Assembly: GCF_003958635.1 (NCBI RefSeq)
Contig: NZ_RSEK01000003.1
Location: forward strand, 124,001 to 188,000
Direction: 5' to 3'
From: Altericroceibacterium xinjiangense
GTDB taxonomy: Bacteria; Pseudomonadota; Alphaproteobacteria; Sphingomonadales; Sphingomonadaceae
DNA length: 64,000 bases
A program made the position numbers and the translations under genes. Positions 8,019 through 17,985 of the stretch are shown piece by piece (the stretch's first letter is position 1; the number at the start of each line of letters is the position of its first letter). The notes below the pieces were generated by a model, which was given only the letters and a program-made list of their open reading frames with translations, did not search any database and was not told the DNA's origin.

Positions 8019-9719
8019 ATGACGCAAGCGACAGCACCGCAGAAACCCGGCTGGCGCGGGCTGCTTCGCGCGTTGGGCCAGCGCAAGACCGGCTTCATGC
8101 TGATCTTCGGGTTCGCTTCCGGCCTGCCGTATTCGCTGCTGCTGGGGACGCTCTATGCCTGGCTGACCGAAGCGGAAGTCGATCTGGAAACGATGGGCGT
8201 GTTCTCGCTGATCGGGCTCGCCTACGCGTTCAAGTTCCTGTGGTCGCCCGCCCTTGACCGGGTGGACCTGCCCTTCCTGCGGCGGCTCGGGAAACGCAAG
8301 CAGTGGATCGTCCCGGCGCAGGTCCTGCTCGGCGCGATCCTGCTGCTGCTGTCGCTCCTGAACCCGGCGACATCGCTGGGCCTGTTCTCGCTGCTTGCCG
8401 GAATTGGCGCGTTCGCCAGCGCCACGCAGGACGTGGTGATCGACGCCTGGCGCGTCGACGTCGCGGATGAGAAAGCAACGATCGACATCCTGTCGACGGT
8501 TTACCAGATGGGTTTCCGCATTGCCGCGCTAGCCGGCGGGGCGCTCGCGCTGATCATGGCCGCGCGAATCGGCTGGCCGCAAGTCTTCATGCTGATGGGC
8601 GCGCTTCTGCTGGCTGTGGGATTTGCCGGGATGTTCGCCCCCGACGCGAAAACGGCGGCGCCTACCGCCGAACAGAAGGATGAGCTGCTGGAACTGCGCC
8701 GCCCCGGCCAAATCAGCCCTCAAATTCGTAAGTGGGCGCTGATCGCGGTCGGAGTGCTGTGGGGCTGGTCCCTTGCGGTGGTGGGCGTGTTCATGGTCCG
8801 CTCCCTCTCCAACGATCCGGGCATGCGGCCCGATTCCACGACCTTCATTGCAACGTACGGGCCGCTGATCGTGCTGGCGACGGTGATCCTTCCCGCGTTC
8901 ATCGCCGCCTGGCTGGTCCAGCTGAAGCGCAAGGGCCAGCATGTCCTGACCGAACATGCCCCGGCAGAGGGGCTGGGCGCCCATGCGATGGATCACCTCT
9001 ACCGCGCGCTGATCCTGCCGCTGACCGAGTTCGTCGGCCGCATCGGCTGGGCGCTGGTGCTCGTGTTCGCGCTCGTGCTGACGTACCGCATCACGGACTC
9101 GATCTGGGGCACGTTCGCCTATCCGTTCTACCTCGGGGAACTGAACTACACCAACGACGAGGTGGCGGTTGCCTCCAAGTTCTTCGGCGTCGGCGCGATC
9201 GTACTCGGGCTGGCTCTGGGCGGATACCTGCTCACCACCATCGGCCGGATGGCAACCCTGACGCTGGGCGCGGTGCTCGCTGCGGCGACCAACCTGCTGT
9301 ACGCGGATCTCGCACTCGGCGGGGAGAACATGGCGATGGTGAGCGACCTCATCGGGTTCACCTGGCTGATCGAGCAATTCGGCGGAGACCAGCGCCTGGC
9401 CAAGCTGATGGTCACGATCGCCGCGGAGAACCTGTCCACCGGCATCGCGGGCGCGGCCTACATCGCGTGGCTGTCGTCCATCGTCAGCAAGGGATACAGC
9501 GCGGTGCAGTACGCGCTGCTGTCCTCGCTCACGCTGCTGGTCGGCACGCTCGGCCGTGGTGCGCTGGGCGAGATGATCGAGCAGCAGGGCTACTTCTACG
9601 TCTTCCTGCTGACGACGGCGATGGGCGCGGTCGCGGTGGTGCTGTGCCTGGCCGAATGGTACCGCGTCAGCCGGGTCGCGCCGGCAACCGACCTGAGGCA
9701 AAGCTCCGCGGTGGGTTAG
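8019..9719 (+). CDS. ampG: AmpG-like MFS permease (muropeptide transporter family)
   Basis: Inner-membrane major facilitator that, in the AmpG family, imports GlcNAc-anhydroMurNAc peptides for murein recycling. 566 residues from ATG 8019; the upstream TTG at 7890 would add 43 residues that do not fit a membrane protein. Seen: N-terminal GFASGLPYSLLLGTL, a classic AmpG signature, the loop FLWSPALDR, and SATQDVVIDAWRVD in TM4-5. Twelve or more hydrophobic segments are evident, with a long cytoplasmic insert around residues 200-230. It converges on folC with the stop codons inside one palindrome. The mur ligase and LD-carboxypeptidase at 44-46 kb could handle the imported peptides. Confidence 0.88.
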   Translation: MTQATAPQKPGWRGLLRALGQRKTGFMLIFGFASGLPYSLLLGTLYAWLTEAEVDLETMGVFSLIGLAYAFKFLWSPALDRVDLPFLRRLGKRKQWIVPAQVLLGAILLLLSLLNPATSLGLFSLLAGIGAFASATQDVVIDAWRVDVADEKATIDILSTVYQMGFRIAALAGGALALIMAARIGWPQVFMLMGALLLAVGFAGMFAPDAKTAAPTAEQKDELLELRRPGQISPQIRKWALIAVGVLWGWSLAVVGVFMVRSLSNDPGMRPDSTTFIATYGPLIVLATVILPAFIAAWLVQLKRKGQHVLTEHAPAEGLGAHAMDHLYRALILPLTEFVGRIGWALVLVFALVLTYRITDSIWGTFAYPFYLGELNYTNDEVAVASKFFGVGAIVLGLALGGYLLTTIGRMATLTLGAVLAAATNLLYADLALGGENMAMVSDLIGFTWLIEQFGGDQRLAKLMVTIAAENLSTGIAGAAYIAWLSSIVSKGYSAVQYALLSSLTLLVGTLGRGALGEMIEQQGYFYVFLLTTAMGAVAVVLCLAEWYRVSRVAPATDLRQSSAVG

Positions 9720-9732
9720 CCCGGCGGGCTAA
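9716..9732. terminator. Hairpin containing stop codons of ampG and folC
   Basis: TTAGCCC (9716-9722) and GGGCTAA (9726-9732) form a perfect 7-bp stem with a 3-nt loop; flanking GG/CC nearly extend it. The TAG of ampG (9717-9719) and the TAG of folC (9729-9731 on the reverse strand) lie inside the two arms. It could serve as a short bidirectional terminator. Confidence 0.45.
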
Positions 9733-11024
9733 TCCGGTACTTCCCCGTTCGCGATCAGCACGTTCCCGGCAAGGTACAGCGATCCGGCAATCAGGATCCT
9801 GCGCCCGTCCGAGGGCACCATCCGCAGCGCTTCGGCCACGCTGGCCGCGCTCGCTGCATCGGGCCCAAAGGCGCTGGGCAGGTGATGCTCGCTGCCTTCG
9901 ACGGGCACGGCGGTAACGCTGGCGAGACGATCTTTCAGCGGACCGATGAGCGCCGCAGGGTCCTTGTTCGCCAGCATCCCGATGATCAGGTGCACCGCCT
10001 CGTCCTGGAAATGCCGAGCGATAGCCTGCCCCGCATCCGGGTTGTGTCCCCCATCCAGCCACACTTCGCGCCCTGGCGCCAGGCTCGTCAGCGGACCATC
10101 GCCAAGCTGTTGCAGCCGCGCGGGCCAGCGGGCGCTGCGGATGCCTTCCGCCATCGACGCGGCCGAAACGGTGACGAAGTCCTGGTGCCGCAGCATCGCG
10201 ATGGCCAGCGCCGCGTTGTCGCCCTGGTGCGCGCCGGGAAGCGCGGGGAGGGGCAGGGTCAGCCGCCCGTGACGGTCACGGTACTCGATCGTCGACCCGA
10301 CCTCGGCCCACCAGTCCTGATCGCGCATGTGCAGCGGAGCGCCGGCGAGCCCGGCCATCCGCTCGATCTCCAGCACGGCTTCCTGCGGATACGTCTGCGT
10401 GATCAGCGGGCGTCCGGGCCGGACAATCCCTGCCTTCTCGAACGCGATCCGCGCCAGCGGGCGTTCCGGTGTGCCTTCCTCCGGCCGCAGCAGGAAAGCC
10501 TCATGGTCGATGCCAAGGGTAGCGATCCCGCAAGCGGCGGGCTGCTCCAGCACATTGGTGGCATCGAAGCGCCCGCCAAGCCCGACCTCGATCACGCAGA
10601 CATCCGCCGGGACCCGCGCAAAAGCCAGGAACATGGCGGCCGACGTGACTTCGAAGAAACTCGGCCCCAGATCCTCGCTGACGTCGAGAACCTCCTTCAG
10701 CAAGTCCCCGAGCATCTGATCCGAGATCAGGCGTCCGGCCAGCCGGATTCGTTCGTTGTAGCGGACAAGGTGCGGCTTGGTCGCGGTGTGAACGCGCAAG
10801 CCCTCGACTTCAAGGATTGCGCGCAGGTACGCGCAGGTCGATCCCTTGCCGTTGGTCCCAGCGACGTGGAACACGGGCGGAATGGCCCGCTGCGGGTTGC
10901 CGAGCCGGTCCAGTATGGCGCGGATCGTCTCCAGCCCCAGCCGCCCTTGCGGCAGCGACAGCGCAGCCAGCCGGTCCAGCTGCGCCTGGACCGCCGGATC
11001 ATCGGAACTGGCGAAGTCTTTCAC
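9729..11024 (-). CDS. folC: Bifunctional folylpolyglutamate synthase / dihydrofolate synthase
   Basis: Adds glutamate to dihydropteroate and then to reduced folates, an ATP-dependent Mur-ligase-fold enzyme of the cytoplasm. 431 residues, normal length. Seen: P-loop VAGTNGKGSTCAYL near residue 53, the TSAAMFLAF omega region, EVGLGGRFDATNV and the C-terminal DGGHNPDAG. Last gene of the reverse-strand run trpF-trpB-trpA-accD-folC, 14 bp after accD. The accD-folC pairing is common in proteobacteria. Confidence 0.96.
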   Translation of the reverse strand: MKDFASSDDPAVQAQLDRLAALSLPQGRLGLETIRAILDRLGNPQRAIPPVFHVAGTNGKGSTCAYLRAILEVEGLRVHTATKPHLVRYNERIRLAGRLISDQMLGDLLKEVLDVSEDLGPSFFEVTSAAMFLAFARVPADVCVIEVGLGGRFDATNVLEQPAACGIATLGIDHEAFLLRPEEGTPERPLARIAFEKAGIVRPGRPLITQTYPQEAVLEIERMAGLAGAPLHMRDQDWWAEVGSTIEYRDRHGRLTLPLPALPGAHQGDNAALAIAMLRHQDFVTVSAASMAEGIRSARWPARLQQLGDGPLTSLAPGREVWLDGGHNPDAGQAIARHFQDEAVHLIIGMLANKDPAALIGPLKDRLASVTAVPVEGSEHHLPSAFGPDAASAASVAEALRMVPSDGRRILIAGSLYLAGNVLIANGEVPD

Positions 11025-11038
11025 CGGGCCCGGCTTGC

Positions 11039-11887
11039 CTAGGCGGCCTTCGCCGGCTGCATGTAGCCGAGCAGGGTGGAAAGGGTCGTGCGCAAGTCCC
11101 GGCGCGGGACGACCATGTCGACCATTCCGTGCGCGTGCAGGTACTCGGCGCGCTGGAAACCATCAGGCAATTGCTCGCGAATCGTTTCCTGGATGACGCG
11201 CTGCCCGGCAAACCCGATCAGCGCCCCCGGCTCCGCGATGTGGACATCGCCCAGCATGGCGTAGCTCGCGGTCACGCCGCCAGTGGTCGGATCGGTCAGC
11301 ACGACGATGTAGGGCAAGCCCGCCTCGCGCAGCCGCCGGGTCATCACCGTCGCCCTGGGCATCTGCATCAGGCTGAGAATGCCTTCCTGCATCCGGGCAC
11401 CGCCAGCCGCGGTCACCACGATGAAGCCGCACTTCTCCTCAAGCGCGCGCTCCGCCCCGGCGACGAATGCCGCGCCGACCGCCATGCCCATCGATCCGCC
11501 CATGAACATGAAGTCCTGCACGCCAACGACGGCCTTCTGGCCCACGATGGTGCCGACCGCAGCAGTGAACGCATCGGGATGCGGGTTCTTGGCCCGCGCC
11601 TGCTTCAGCCGCTCGGTATAGCGCTTGGAGTCCCGGAACTTGAGCGGGTCTTCCTGCACTTCCGGCGCGGGAAGCAGTTCATACCCTTCGTCCATCAGCT
11701 GGTTCAGGCGCGCATCGGCGCCGATCCGCCCGTGGTAGTTGCAGCGCGGACAAACCGAGAGATTGTCCTCATACTCCTTGGTGAAGAGCATTTCGTTGCA
11801 GCTGGGGCACTTGACCCAGAGATTGTCCGGGGTTTCGCGCCGGGGTGCGAAGGGAAGGGAGTTGCGGACCCGGGTGAGCCAGCTCAT
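11039..11887 (-). CDS. accD: Acetyl-CoA carboxylase carboxyltransferase subunit beta
   Basis: Beta subunit of the carboxyltransferase that moves carboxyl from biotin to acetyl-CoA, giving malonyl-CoA for fatty acid synthesis. 282 residues. The N-terminal zinc ribbon has the pairs CPSC and CPRC near residues 27-50. The crotonase-like core contains [15 protein letters not shown] and [15 protein letters not shown]. The ATG overlaps the trpA stop by 4 bp (ATGA), so expression is coupled to the tryptophan genes. Confidence 0.97.
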   Translation of the reverse strand: MSWLTRVRNSLPFAPRRETPDNLWVKCPSCNEMLFTKEYEDNLSVCPRCNYHGRIGADARLNQLMDEGYELLPAPEVQEDPLKFRDSKRYTERLKQARAKNPHPDAFTAAVGTIVGQKAVVGVQDFMFMGGSMGMAVGAAFVAGAERALEEKCGFIVVTAAGGARMQEGILSLMQMPRATVMTRRLREAGLPYIVVLTDPTTGGVTASYAMLGDVHIAEPGALIGFAGQRVIQETIREQLPDGFQRAEYLHAHGMVDMVVPRRDLRTTLSTLLGYMQPAKAA

Positions 11888-12675
11888 GCGGCGACCTTTC
11901 GTGAAGTGTGAACGGCTTCGGCCAGTTGGCGCGTCAGATCCTGCAAGTGGCGCGGCGCGGCGTCTCCGTGCTGCCCGACCAGTTCAACCAGCGCGGAGCC
12001 GACGACGACGCCATCGGCCACCCGCGCGATCGTGGCGGCTTGTTCCGGAGTGCGCACGCCGAACCCGACCGCGACGGGCAAGTCGGTGGCCGCCTTCAGC
12101 CGATCGACGGCTTGCTGGATCGAACCAAGCGCCGCCTGCTGCTTGCCGGTGATCCCGGCGACGGACACGTAATAAAGGAACCCTCCGGATCCTTCCAGAA
12201 CTGCCGGCAGACGCGCCGCATCGCTGGTCGGGGTGGCCAGCCGAATCAGCGCCACGCCGTTGTCGCGCAGCGCCGGGCCCAGCTCCGGATCTTCCTCGGG
12301 CGGAATGTCGACGCAGATTACCCCGTCCACCCCCGCTCCGGCGGCTTCGGCTGCAAACCATTCCGGCCCGCGCCGCACCATTGGGTTGGCATAGCCCATC
12401 AGCACCAGCGGCACCTCGGGATGGCGCGCGCGAAATTCGCGGGCGATCAGCAGCACGTCGCGGGTGGTGGTGCCTTTCCCAAGGCTGCGCAGGTTTGCCG
12501 CCTGGATCGCGGGACCGTCCGCCATCGGATCGGTGAACGGCATCCCCAGTTCGATCACGTCCGCGCCGCCGGCAACCAGCGCGTCGAGGTTGGACGCGGT
12601 GTCCCCGTCGCCGGCGGTCAGGAAACACACGAGGGCGGGGCGGTCTGTCGAGAAGGCCGTGTCGAAGCGGCTCAC
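11884..12675 (-). CDS. trpA: Tryptophan synthase alpha chain
   Basis: Cleaves indole-3-glycerol phosphate to indole, which is channelled to TrpB. 263 residues from the GTG at 12675. This start gives a 4-bp GTGA overlap with the trpB stop; the ORF stays open further upstream, but that part is trpB coding sequence in another frame. Seen: [24 protein letters not shown] (catalytic Glu and Asp), GYANPM, and GFGVRTPEQ with the phosphate-binding VVVGSALV. Confidence 0.96.
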   Translation of the reverse strand: MSRFDTAFSTDRPALVCFLTAGDGDTASNLDALVAGGADVIELGMPFTDPMADGPAIQAANLRSLGKGTTTRDVLLIAREFRARHPEVPLVLMGYANPMVRRGPEWFAAEAAGAGVDGVICVDIPPEEDPELGPALRDNGVALIRLATPTSDAARLPAVLEGSGGFLYYVSVAGITGKQQAALGSIQQAVDRLKAATDLPVAVGFGVRTPEQAATIARVADGVVVGSALVELVGQHGDAAPRHLQDLTRQLAEAVHTSRKVAA

Positions 12676-13904
12676 AGCTGCACTCCCAGCGCTTCCGCCA
12701 CGGTGAAGATGTCCTTGTCCCCCCGGCCGCACAGATTGGCGAGGATGATGGAATCGCGCGGCATTTCGCGCGCGCGCTCGACGATGGCGGCGATGGCGTG
12801 GCTCGGCTCCAGCGCGGGGATGATCCCTTCCGTCTGGCACAGCAGCTGGAACGCTTTCAGCGCGTCTTCATCGGTGGCGGAGGTGTATTCCACCCGGCCG
12901 ATTTCCTTCAGCCAGGCATGCTCCGGCCCGATGCCGGGATAGTCCAGGCCCGCGCTGATCGAATGCGCTTCGGCGATCTGGCCGTCCTCGTCCTGCAAAA
13001 GGTAGGTCTTGTTGCCGTGGAGAATGCCGGGCGATCCGCCCGCAAGGCTCGCCGCGTGCTGCTTGTCCAGCCCGTGCCCGGCCGCTTCGACCCCCAGCAT
13101 CTTCACGTCGGGATCGTCGAGGAACGGATGGAACAGGCCGATGGCGTTGGACCCGCCGCCGATCGCCGCAACCAGCAGGTCCGGCAGGCGGTCGATCCGG
13201 TCGAGCATCTGGGCCCGCGCTTCCTTGCCGATCACGCTCTGGAAATCGCGAACCAGCTCGGGATAGGGATGGGGCCCGGCGGCCGTGCCGATGATGTAGA
13301 ACGTGTCGTGGACGTTGGCGACCCAGTCGCGCAGCCCTTCGTTCATCGCGTCCTTGAGGGTCGCGGCGCCGCTGGTGACGGGGATCACTTCCGCGCCGAG
13401 CAGCTTCATGCGGAACACGTTCGGCTGCTGACGGGCGACGTCGGTCGCGCCCATGTAGATCACGCAGGGCAGGCCGAAACGGGCGCAGACGGTGGCGGTG
13501 GCCACGCCGTGCTGGCCGGCGCCGGTTTCCGCGATGATCCGCGTCTTGCCCATGCGCATCGCCAGCAGGATCTGCCCGACGCAGTTGTTGATCTTGTGCG
13601 CGCCGGTGTGGTTCAGTTCATCGCGCTTGAACCAGATCTGCGCGCCCATCCCGTCGTCCGCGTTCTCGCGCAGCGCGTCGGTCAGCCGCTCTGCGTAATA
13701 GAGCGGGCTGGGGCGGCCGACGTAATGTTCCAGCAAGTCGTCGAACTGCGCCTGGAACGCCGGGTCGTTCTTGGCGCGGCGGTATTCGCGCTCAAGCTCA
13801 AGGATCAGCGGCATCAGTGTTTCAGCGACGTAGCGTCCGCCAAACTGGCCAAAATGGCCCCGCTCGTCCGGGCCGGTGCGATAGGAATTGGGCTGCTGGT
13901 TCAT
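12672..13904 (-). CDS. trpB: Tryptophan synthase beta chain
   Basis: PLP enzyme joining indole and serine to give tryptophan. 410 residues from ATG 13904, which overlaps the trpF stop by 4 bp. Seen: [17 protein letters not shown] at the N-terminus, HTGAHKINN with the PLP lysine, [12 protein letters not shown], and the phosphate loop GGGSNAIG. The alternative start at 14228 lies inside trpF and is rejected. Confidence 0.98.
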   Translation of the reverse strand: MNQQPNSYRTGPDERGHFGQFGGRYVAETLMPLILELEREYRRAKNDPAFQAQFDDLLEHYVGRPSPLYYAERLTDALRENADDGMGAQIWFKRDELNHTGAHKINNCVGQILLAMRMGKTRIIAETGAGQHGVATATVCARFGLPCVIYMGATDVARQQPNVFRMKLLGAEVIPVTSGAATLKDAMNEGLRDWVANVHDTFYIIGTAAGPHPYPELVRDFQSVIGKEARAQMLDRIDRLPDLLVAAIGGGSNAIGLFHPFLDDPDVKMLGVEAAGHGLDKQHAASLAGGSPGILHGNKTYLLQDEDGQIAEAHSISAGLDYPGIGPEHAWLKEIGRVEYTSATDEDALKAFQLLCQTEGIIPALEPSHAIAAIVERAREMPRDSIILANLCGRGDKDIFTVAEALGVQL

Positions 13905-14539
13905 GACCGCGCCGCTTGGCAGAAGGCGGCAATCTTGTCGATATCCTTGCGCCCCGGCTCGCTTTCCACGCCCGAGGAACAATCGACCAGCAGGGCGCGC
14001 GTCCGCCGCACGGCCTCGGCAACGTTCTCCGGGTTGAGCCCCCCCGCAAGACCCCACGGCAGCGCGCCGCGATACGCGGAGAGCAGGGTCCAATCGAACA
14101 CCAGCCCCATGCCGCCCGGCAGCGTGCCCTTGGGCGTCTTGGCGTCGAACAGGACCATGTCCGCCGCGCCGCGGTACATCTCTGCCCGCTCGACGTCGGC
14201 AGCCGTCGCAACCGACAGCGCTTTCCACACCGGAAGGCCGAACTGCGCCTTCACGTGCGCAGCGCGCTGCGGAGTTTCGGTCCCGTGCAGCTGGATCGCG
14301 TCGAGCTGCCCCGCCGCCACGCCATCGGCAATCGCGGCATCGTCCGCATCGACGAACAGGCCCACCTTGCCGATCCGTCCCGCTGCTCGCTGCGCCAGCC
14401 GGGCTGCATCCTGGATGGAGACGTTGCGGGGCGACCGTTCGAAAAACACGAAGCCGACGTGCTCGGCGCGTGCGGCAATCGCTGCGTCGAGCGCGTCGGG
14501 GGCGGCGATGCCGCAGATCTTGATGGCAGTGGAAGACAT
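13901..14539 (-). CDS. trpF: Phosphoribosylanthranilate isomerase
   Basis: Third step of tryptophan biosynthesis, an Amadori rearrangement in a TIM barrel. 212 residues. Seen: [14 protein letters not shown] with the catalytic Cys near residue 8, [16 protein letters not shown], and VLFDAK with the catalytic Asp. First gene of the trpFBA-accD-folC run. The upstream gap to the SIMPL gene is only 41 bp and I see no leader peptide or attenuator there. Confidence 0.96.
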   Translation of the reverse strand: MSSTAIKICGIAAPDALDAAIAARAEHVGFVFFERSPRNVSIQDAARLAQRAAGRIGKVGLFVDADDAAIADGVAAGQLDAIQLHGTETPQRAAHVKAQFGLPVWKALSVATAADVERAEMYRGAADMVLFDAKTPKGTLPGGMGLVFDWTLLSAYRGALPWGLAGGLNPENVAEAVRRTRALLVDCSSGVESEPGRKDIDKIAAFCQAARS

Positions 14540-14580
14540 GGGGGCGCCTTACCGCGATTCGCCGCCCTGTCGAGCAGGCG

Positions 14581-15378
14581 TTACGGCGCCAGCTCGTACA
14601 GCACGGTCACGCTTGCCCGCATGTCGAGCTCACCCGCCTGTACCGGAGCAGGCGGCGGGGGCGGCGCGGCCATTTCGGCCATGCGGAAAGCGGGCTGCGG
14701 ACTGGAATAGCCGCCGCCTTCGCCGATGGACAGCGTGCGCACGATGTTCAGCCCCGCGGCCCGGGCATACAACTCCGCCTGACGGCGCGCGTTGCGCATC
14801 GCGTCGATCCGCGCTTCGTCCAGCGCGGTCTGCTCGTTGTCCAGCTGGAACACCGGCCCGTTCACCTGATTGGCCCCGGCGGAAACCAGCGTGTCGATGA
14901 TCCTGCCGTAATCCTCAAGCTGGCGCTGGCGCACGGAAACCGTGTTGGTCGCCTGATAGCCGATGATCCGGGGCACTTGCTGTTCCGTCGGAATGGGCAT
15001 GGACGTGCGATCGCCGGAACGCGCCGCAATCATCGCATCGCGGTTCGGGTCGGAATAGACCGGGTTCAGCGACAGGTTGCTGGTCTGGATGTCCCGGTCG
15101 GCAATGCCGGCGCGCTTCAGGGCAGCGATCACCTGGGCCATAGACCGGGAGTTCTCAGCCAGCGCGGCAGCGGCGGTCTGGCCCTGCGTCGTCACTCCCG
15201 CCGTGAACAGCGCAAGGTCGGGCCGGCGCATGCTGCTGCCTTCCGCGTTGACGGACAGCACCGTGTTGCCCGGCTGGACCGTCAGTTCCGGCTGCACGAC
15301 TTGGGCCGAGGCGGGTGTCAGCGGCAGCAGGGCGGCAACAGCGGCGGCGGCGATAAGGCGCGACGTTTTCATCTTCAT
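14581..15378 (-). CDS. SIMPL domain (DUF541) periplasmic protein
   Basis: 265-residue exported protein of the SIMPL / DUF541 family, whose members affect envelope stress and outer-membrane integrity; the precise role is unknown. The ATG at 15378 has a ribosome binding site (GGGAG, 8 nt upstream); upstream in-frame codons to 15429 are not needed. Signal peptide about 1-26 (ending ASAQ). Conserved features: VSVNAEG-like strand at the mature N-terminus, [12 protein letters not shown], and the region [14 protein letters not shown] Pro-rich segment (APPPPPAPV) lies near residue 245. Confidence 0.85.
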   Translation of the reverse strand: MKMKTSRLIAAAAVAALLPLTPASAQVVQPELTVQPGNTVLSVNAEGSSMRRPDLALFTAGVTTQGQTAAAALAENSRSMAQVIAALKRAGIADRDIQTSNLSLNPVYSDPNRDAMIAARSGDRTSMPIPTEQQVPRIIGYQATNTVSVRQRQLEDYGRIIDTLVSAGANQVNGPVFQLDNEQTALDEARIDAMRNARRQAELYARAAGLNIVRTLSIGEGGGYSSPQPAFRMAEMAAPPPPPAPVQAGELDMRASVTVLYELAP

Positions 15379-15451
15379 GCAAGTCTCCCTCGTGAACCGG
15401 ACGCAGGGGACCCCAGTCCGGCTTTCCACGCGATGAACTGACGAAGAAAGA

Positions 15452-16126
15452 TTACAGCGTCGCTTCGATCCCGCGAGCCGCAGCGACAGGATCTTCCGCC
15501 CGGCTGATCGGACGCCCGATCACCAGAACGCTGGCCCCGTCATCGCGCGCCTGGCGCGGGGTGACGACACGCTTCTGGTCGCCCACCTGGTTTCCGGCGG
15601 GCCGCAGCCCGGGCACGACGAAGAACCCGTCCTTCCACTGGGCATGGACCGCTGCAACCTCGTGGCCAGAACACACCACGCCGTCCAGTCCGGCCGTATG
15701 CGCCAGATCCGCCAGCCGCAGCACCTGGTCGTGCGGAGAGCCATTTACCCCGGTGCGCATCAGGTCCCGCTCATCAAGGCTGGTCAGCAGGGTCACGGCG
15801 ACGACCCTGGTCCCGCTTCCGGCCGCCGCCTTGGCGTCTTCCATCATCGCCCGGCCGCCGCTCGCGTGAACCGTGACGATCGCCGGCTCCAGCATGTGGA
15901 TAGCCTGCATCGCGCCCGCGACCGTGTTGGGAATGTCGTGCAGCTTGAGGTCGAGGAAAATCGGCAGCCCGATCCGGGCGATCTCGTGCACCCCGTGATG
16001 CCCGTGCGCGCAGAAGAATTCGAGCCCCAGCTTGATCCCCCCGATGTGCGGAGCGACTCGCCGCGCCAGTTCCTTCGCCGCATCGAGCTGCGGCACATCG
16101 AGCGCAAGGTAGACAGGGTTGCTCAT
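15452..16126 (-). CDS. pyrF: Orotidine 5'-phosphate decarboxylase
   Basis: Last step of UMP synthesis, decarboxylation of OMP in a TIM barrel. 224 residues. Seen: LALDVP at the N-terminus, the catalytic FLDLKLHDIPNTV (Asp-Lys-Asp network), TVHASGG, and VIGRPI near the C-terminus. The ATG overlaps the upstream lapA stop by 4 bp. Confidence 0.97.
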   Translation of the reverse strand: MSNPVYLALDVPQLDAAKELARRVAPHIGGIKLGLEFFCAHGHHGVHEIARIGLPIFLDLKLHDIPNTVAGAMQAIHMLEPAIVTVHASGGRAMMEDAKAAAGSGTRVVAVTLLTSLDERDLMRTGVNGSPHDQVLRLADLAHTAGLDGVVCSGHEVAAVHAQWKDGFFVVPGLRPAGNQVGDQKRVVTPRQARDDGASVLVIGRPISRAEDPVAAARGIEATL

Positions 16127-16458
16127 GGGTTCAGGGGCTCTCGTAACTCGGCAGGATCAGACGCGGGTTCGGGTTCGGCAACCGGAACGGGAGGTAGCGG
16201 CTCAACCGGCACGGCAGCGGTGCGGGCAGCGTTTTCCAGCGCCGCGATCCGCCGCTTCATCCGCCATTTCGCGGCAAGATGCGCCAGCCACATCGGCACC
16301 AGCCCGGCCAGGAACGGAATGATCACCAGCACCGGGATCTTCGTTTCCCAGACCAGCCCTTCCCAGATGCGGACTTCGACCGGCAACCAGTTGTAGTAGG
16401 AGAACACCGCCAACGCGACGAGCAGCAGCACCAGAAGGATCGTGCGGACGATTTTCAC
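16123..16458 (-). CDS. LapA-type (DUF1049) inner-membrane protein
   Basis: 111 residues with two transmembrane helices, about 5-22 and 42-65, followed by a cytoplasmic helix rich in Arg and Ala (KWRMKRRIAALE). This is the layout of LapA / DUF1049 proteins linked to LPS assembly in enterobacteria. The C-terminus is Pro- and Glu-rich. Its stop overlaps the start of pyrF, an arrangement common in alphaproteobacteria. Confidence 0.8.
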   Translation of the reverse strand: MKIVRTILLVLLLVALAVFSYYNWLPVEVRIWEGLVWETKIPVLVIIPFLAGLVPMWLAHLAAKWRMKRRIAALENAARTAAVPVEPLPPVPVAEPEPASDPAELREPLNP

Positions 16459-16589
16459 GCGGGCTTTTCTCTGTCGGTTCGGCCCGGGCGTTCTTCACCC
16501 GGGTGTCTTTTGCGGCGAATGCTAGGACGATTGGGCCGTGAAGGGAAGGGGAGGCAACGTCCCCCTCCCGCACGGCGGGCGGGGCGGCC

Positions 16590-17900
16590 TCAGCCGAACA
16601 CCCGCTGGAAGATCGTGTCCACTTGCCGGTAATGGTAAGCGAGGTCGAACTTCTCCTCCAGCTCCTGATCGGAAAGCGCCGCGCTCACTTCCGGGTCGGC
16701 CTTCAGCAGGTCGAGCAGCGACAGCGCCCCGTCACTTTCCCACACCTTCATCGCGTTGCGCTGGACCAGGCGATAGGAATCGTCCCGCGTAAGCCCGGCC
16801 TGCGTCAGCGCCAGCAGCACGCGCTGCGAATGGACGAGCCCGCCCATTCGGTCGAGATTCTTCTGCATCCGCTCCGGATAGACCAGCAGCTTGTCCACCA
16901 CCCCGGTGAGCCGCGCCAGCGCGAAGTCGAGCGTGATGCACGCATCCGGCCCGATGAACCGCTCGACGGAGGAATGGGAGATGTCCCGCTCATGCCACAG
17001 CGCAACGTTCTCCATCGCGGGCAGGGCGAAGGACCGGACCATCCGCGCCAGCCCGGTCAGGTTCTCGGTCAGCACGGGATTGCGCTTGTGCGGCATCGCG
17101 CTCGATCCCTTCTGGCCGGGGGAGAAATACTCCTCCGCTTCCAGAACTTCGGTCCGCTGCAAGTGCCGCACCTCAATCGCCAGCCGCTCGATGGAGCTGG
17201 CGATGACGCCCAGCGTGGCGAAGAACATCGCGTGCCGGTCGCGCGGGATCACCTGGGTGCTGACCGGCTCCGGCTGAAGGCCCAACGCTTCGGCCACATG
17301 CTCCTCAACCTCAGGGGAGATGTTGGCGAAGGTGCCGACCGCGCCGGAAATCGCGCAGGTGGCGATTTCTTCCCGGGCGGCGACCAGCCGTTTGCGGCAG
17401 CGGGCGAACTCGGCATAAGCCTGCGCCAGCTTCAGCCCGAAGGTCACCGGCTCGGCATGGATGCCGTGGCTGCGGCCGATGGTCGGGGTGTACTTGTGTT
17501 CCTCGGCCCGGCGCTTCAGCGCGGCGAGCAGCGCGTCGATATCCTCCAGCAGCAAGTCGGCCGAACGGGCAAGCTGGACCGCCAGCGTGGTGTCGAGCAC
17601 GTCGGAACTGGTCATCCCCTGGTGCATGAAGCGCGCCTCGGGCCCGACCTGCTGCGCAACCCAGTCGAGGAATGCGATGACGTCGTGCTTGGTCACGGCC
17701 TCGATCGCGTCGATTGCGGCCACATCGATCTTCGGATCGGTCTTCCACCAGTCCCACAGCGCCTTGGCGGCGGATTCCGGCACAACGCCCAGCTCACCAA
17801 GCTTCTCGGTCGCGTGGGCCTCGATCACGAACCAGATGCGGTACCGGGCTTCGGCCTCCCAGATCGCGGTCATGGCGGGGCGGGAATAGCGGGGGACCAT
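16590..17900 (-). CDS. purB: Adenylosuccinate lyase
   Basis: Fumarase/aspartase-superfamily enzyme acting twice in purine synthesis, releasing fumarate from SAICAR and adenylosuccinate. 436 residues from ATG 17900 (MVPRYSRPAMTAIW, the family N-terminus). Seen: GMTSSDVLDT, GRSHGIHAEP with the catalytic His, and the signature GSSAMPHKRNP near residue 265. The ORF remains open upstream to 18158 but that part overlaps the acetyltransferase gene. Confidence 0.97.
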   Translation of the reverse strand: MVPRYSRPAMTAIWEAEARYRIWFVIEAHATEKLGELGVVPESAAKALWDWWKTDPKIDVAAIDAIEAVTKHDVIAFLDWVAQQVGPEARFMHQGMTSSDVLDTTLAVQLARSADLLLEDIDALLAALKRRAEEHKYTPTIGRSHGIHAEPVTFGLKLAQAYAEFARCRKRLVAAREEIATCAISGAVGTFANISPEVEEHVAEALGLQPEPVSTQVIPRDRHAMFFATLGVIASSIERLAIEVRHLQRTEVLEAEEYFSPGQKGSSAMPHKRNPVLTENLTGLARMVRSFALPAMENVALWHERDISHSSVERFIGPDACITLDFALARLTGVVDKLLVYPERMQKNLDRMGGLVHSQRVLLALTQAGLTRDDSYRLVQRNAMKVWESDGALSLLDLLKADPEVSAALSDQELEEKFDLAYHYRQVDTIFQRVFG

Positions 17901-17985
17901 ACGAACTCCGATCTTTGAACGTGGCCGGGCGGCTAGGCCGCGCATCGGGAATTGGCAAGCCCGGGCGGGGCTGGCCGGCAGTGGG

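Noticed and set aside
14540-14580. Tryptophan attenuator or leader peptide before trpF
   Set aside because: The gap is only 41 bp and has no Trp-codon ORF or alternative hairpins.
12798-14900. 700-codon forward ORF opposite the trp genes
   Set aside because: It spans three well-supported overlapping trp genes on the other strand and has no recognisable domain.
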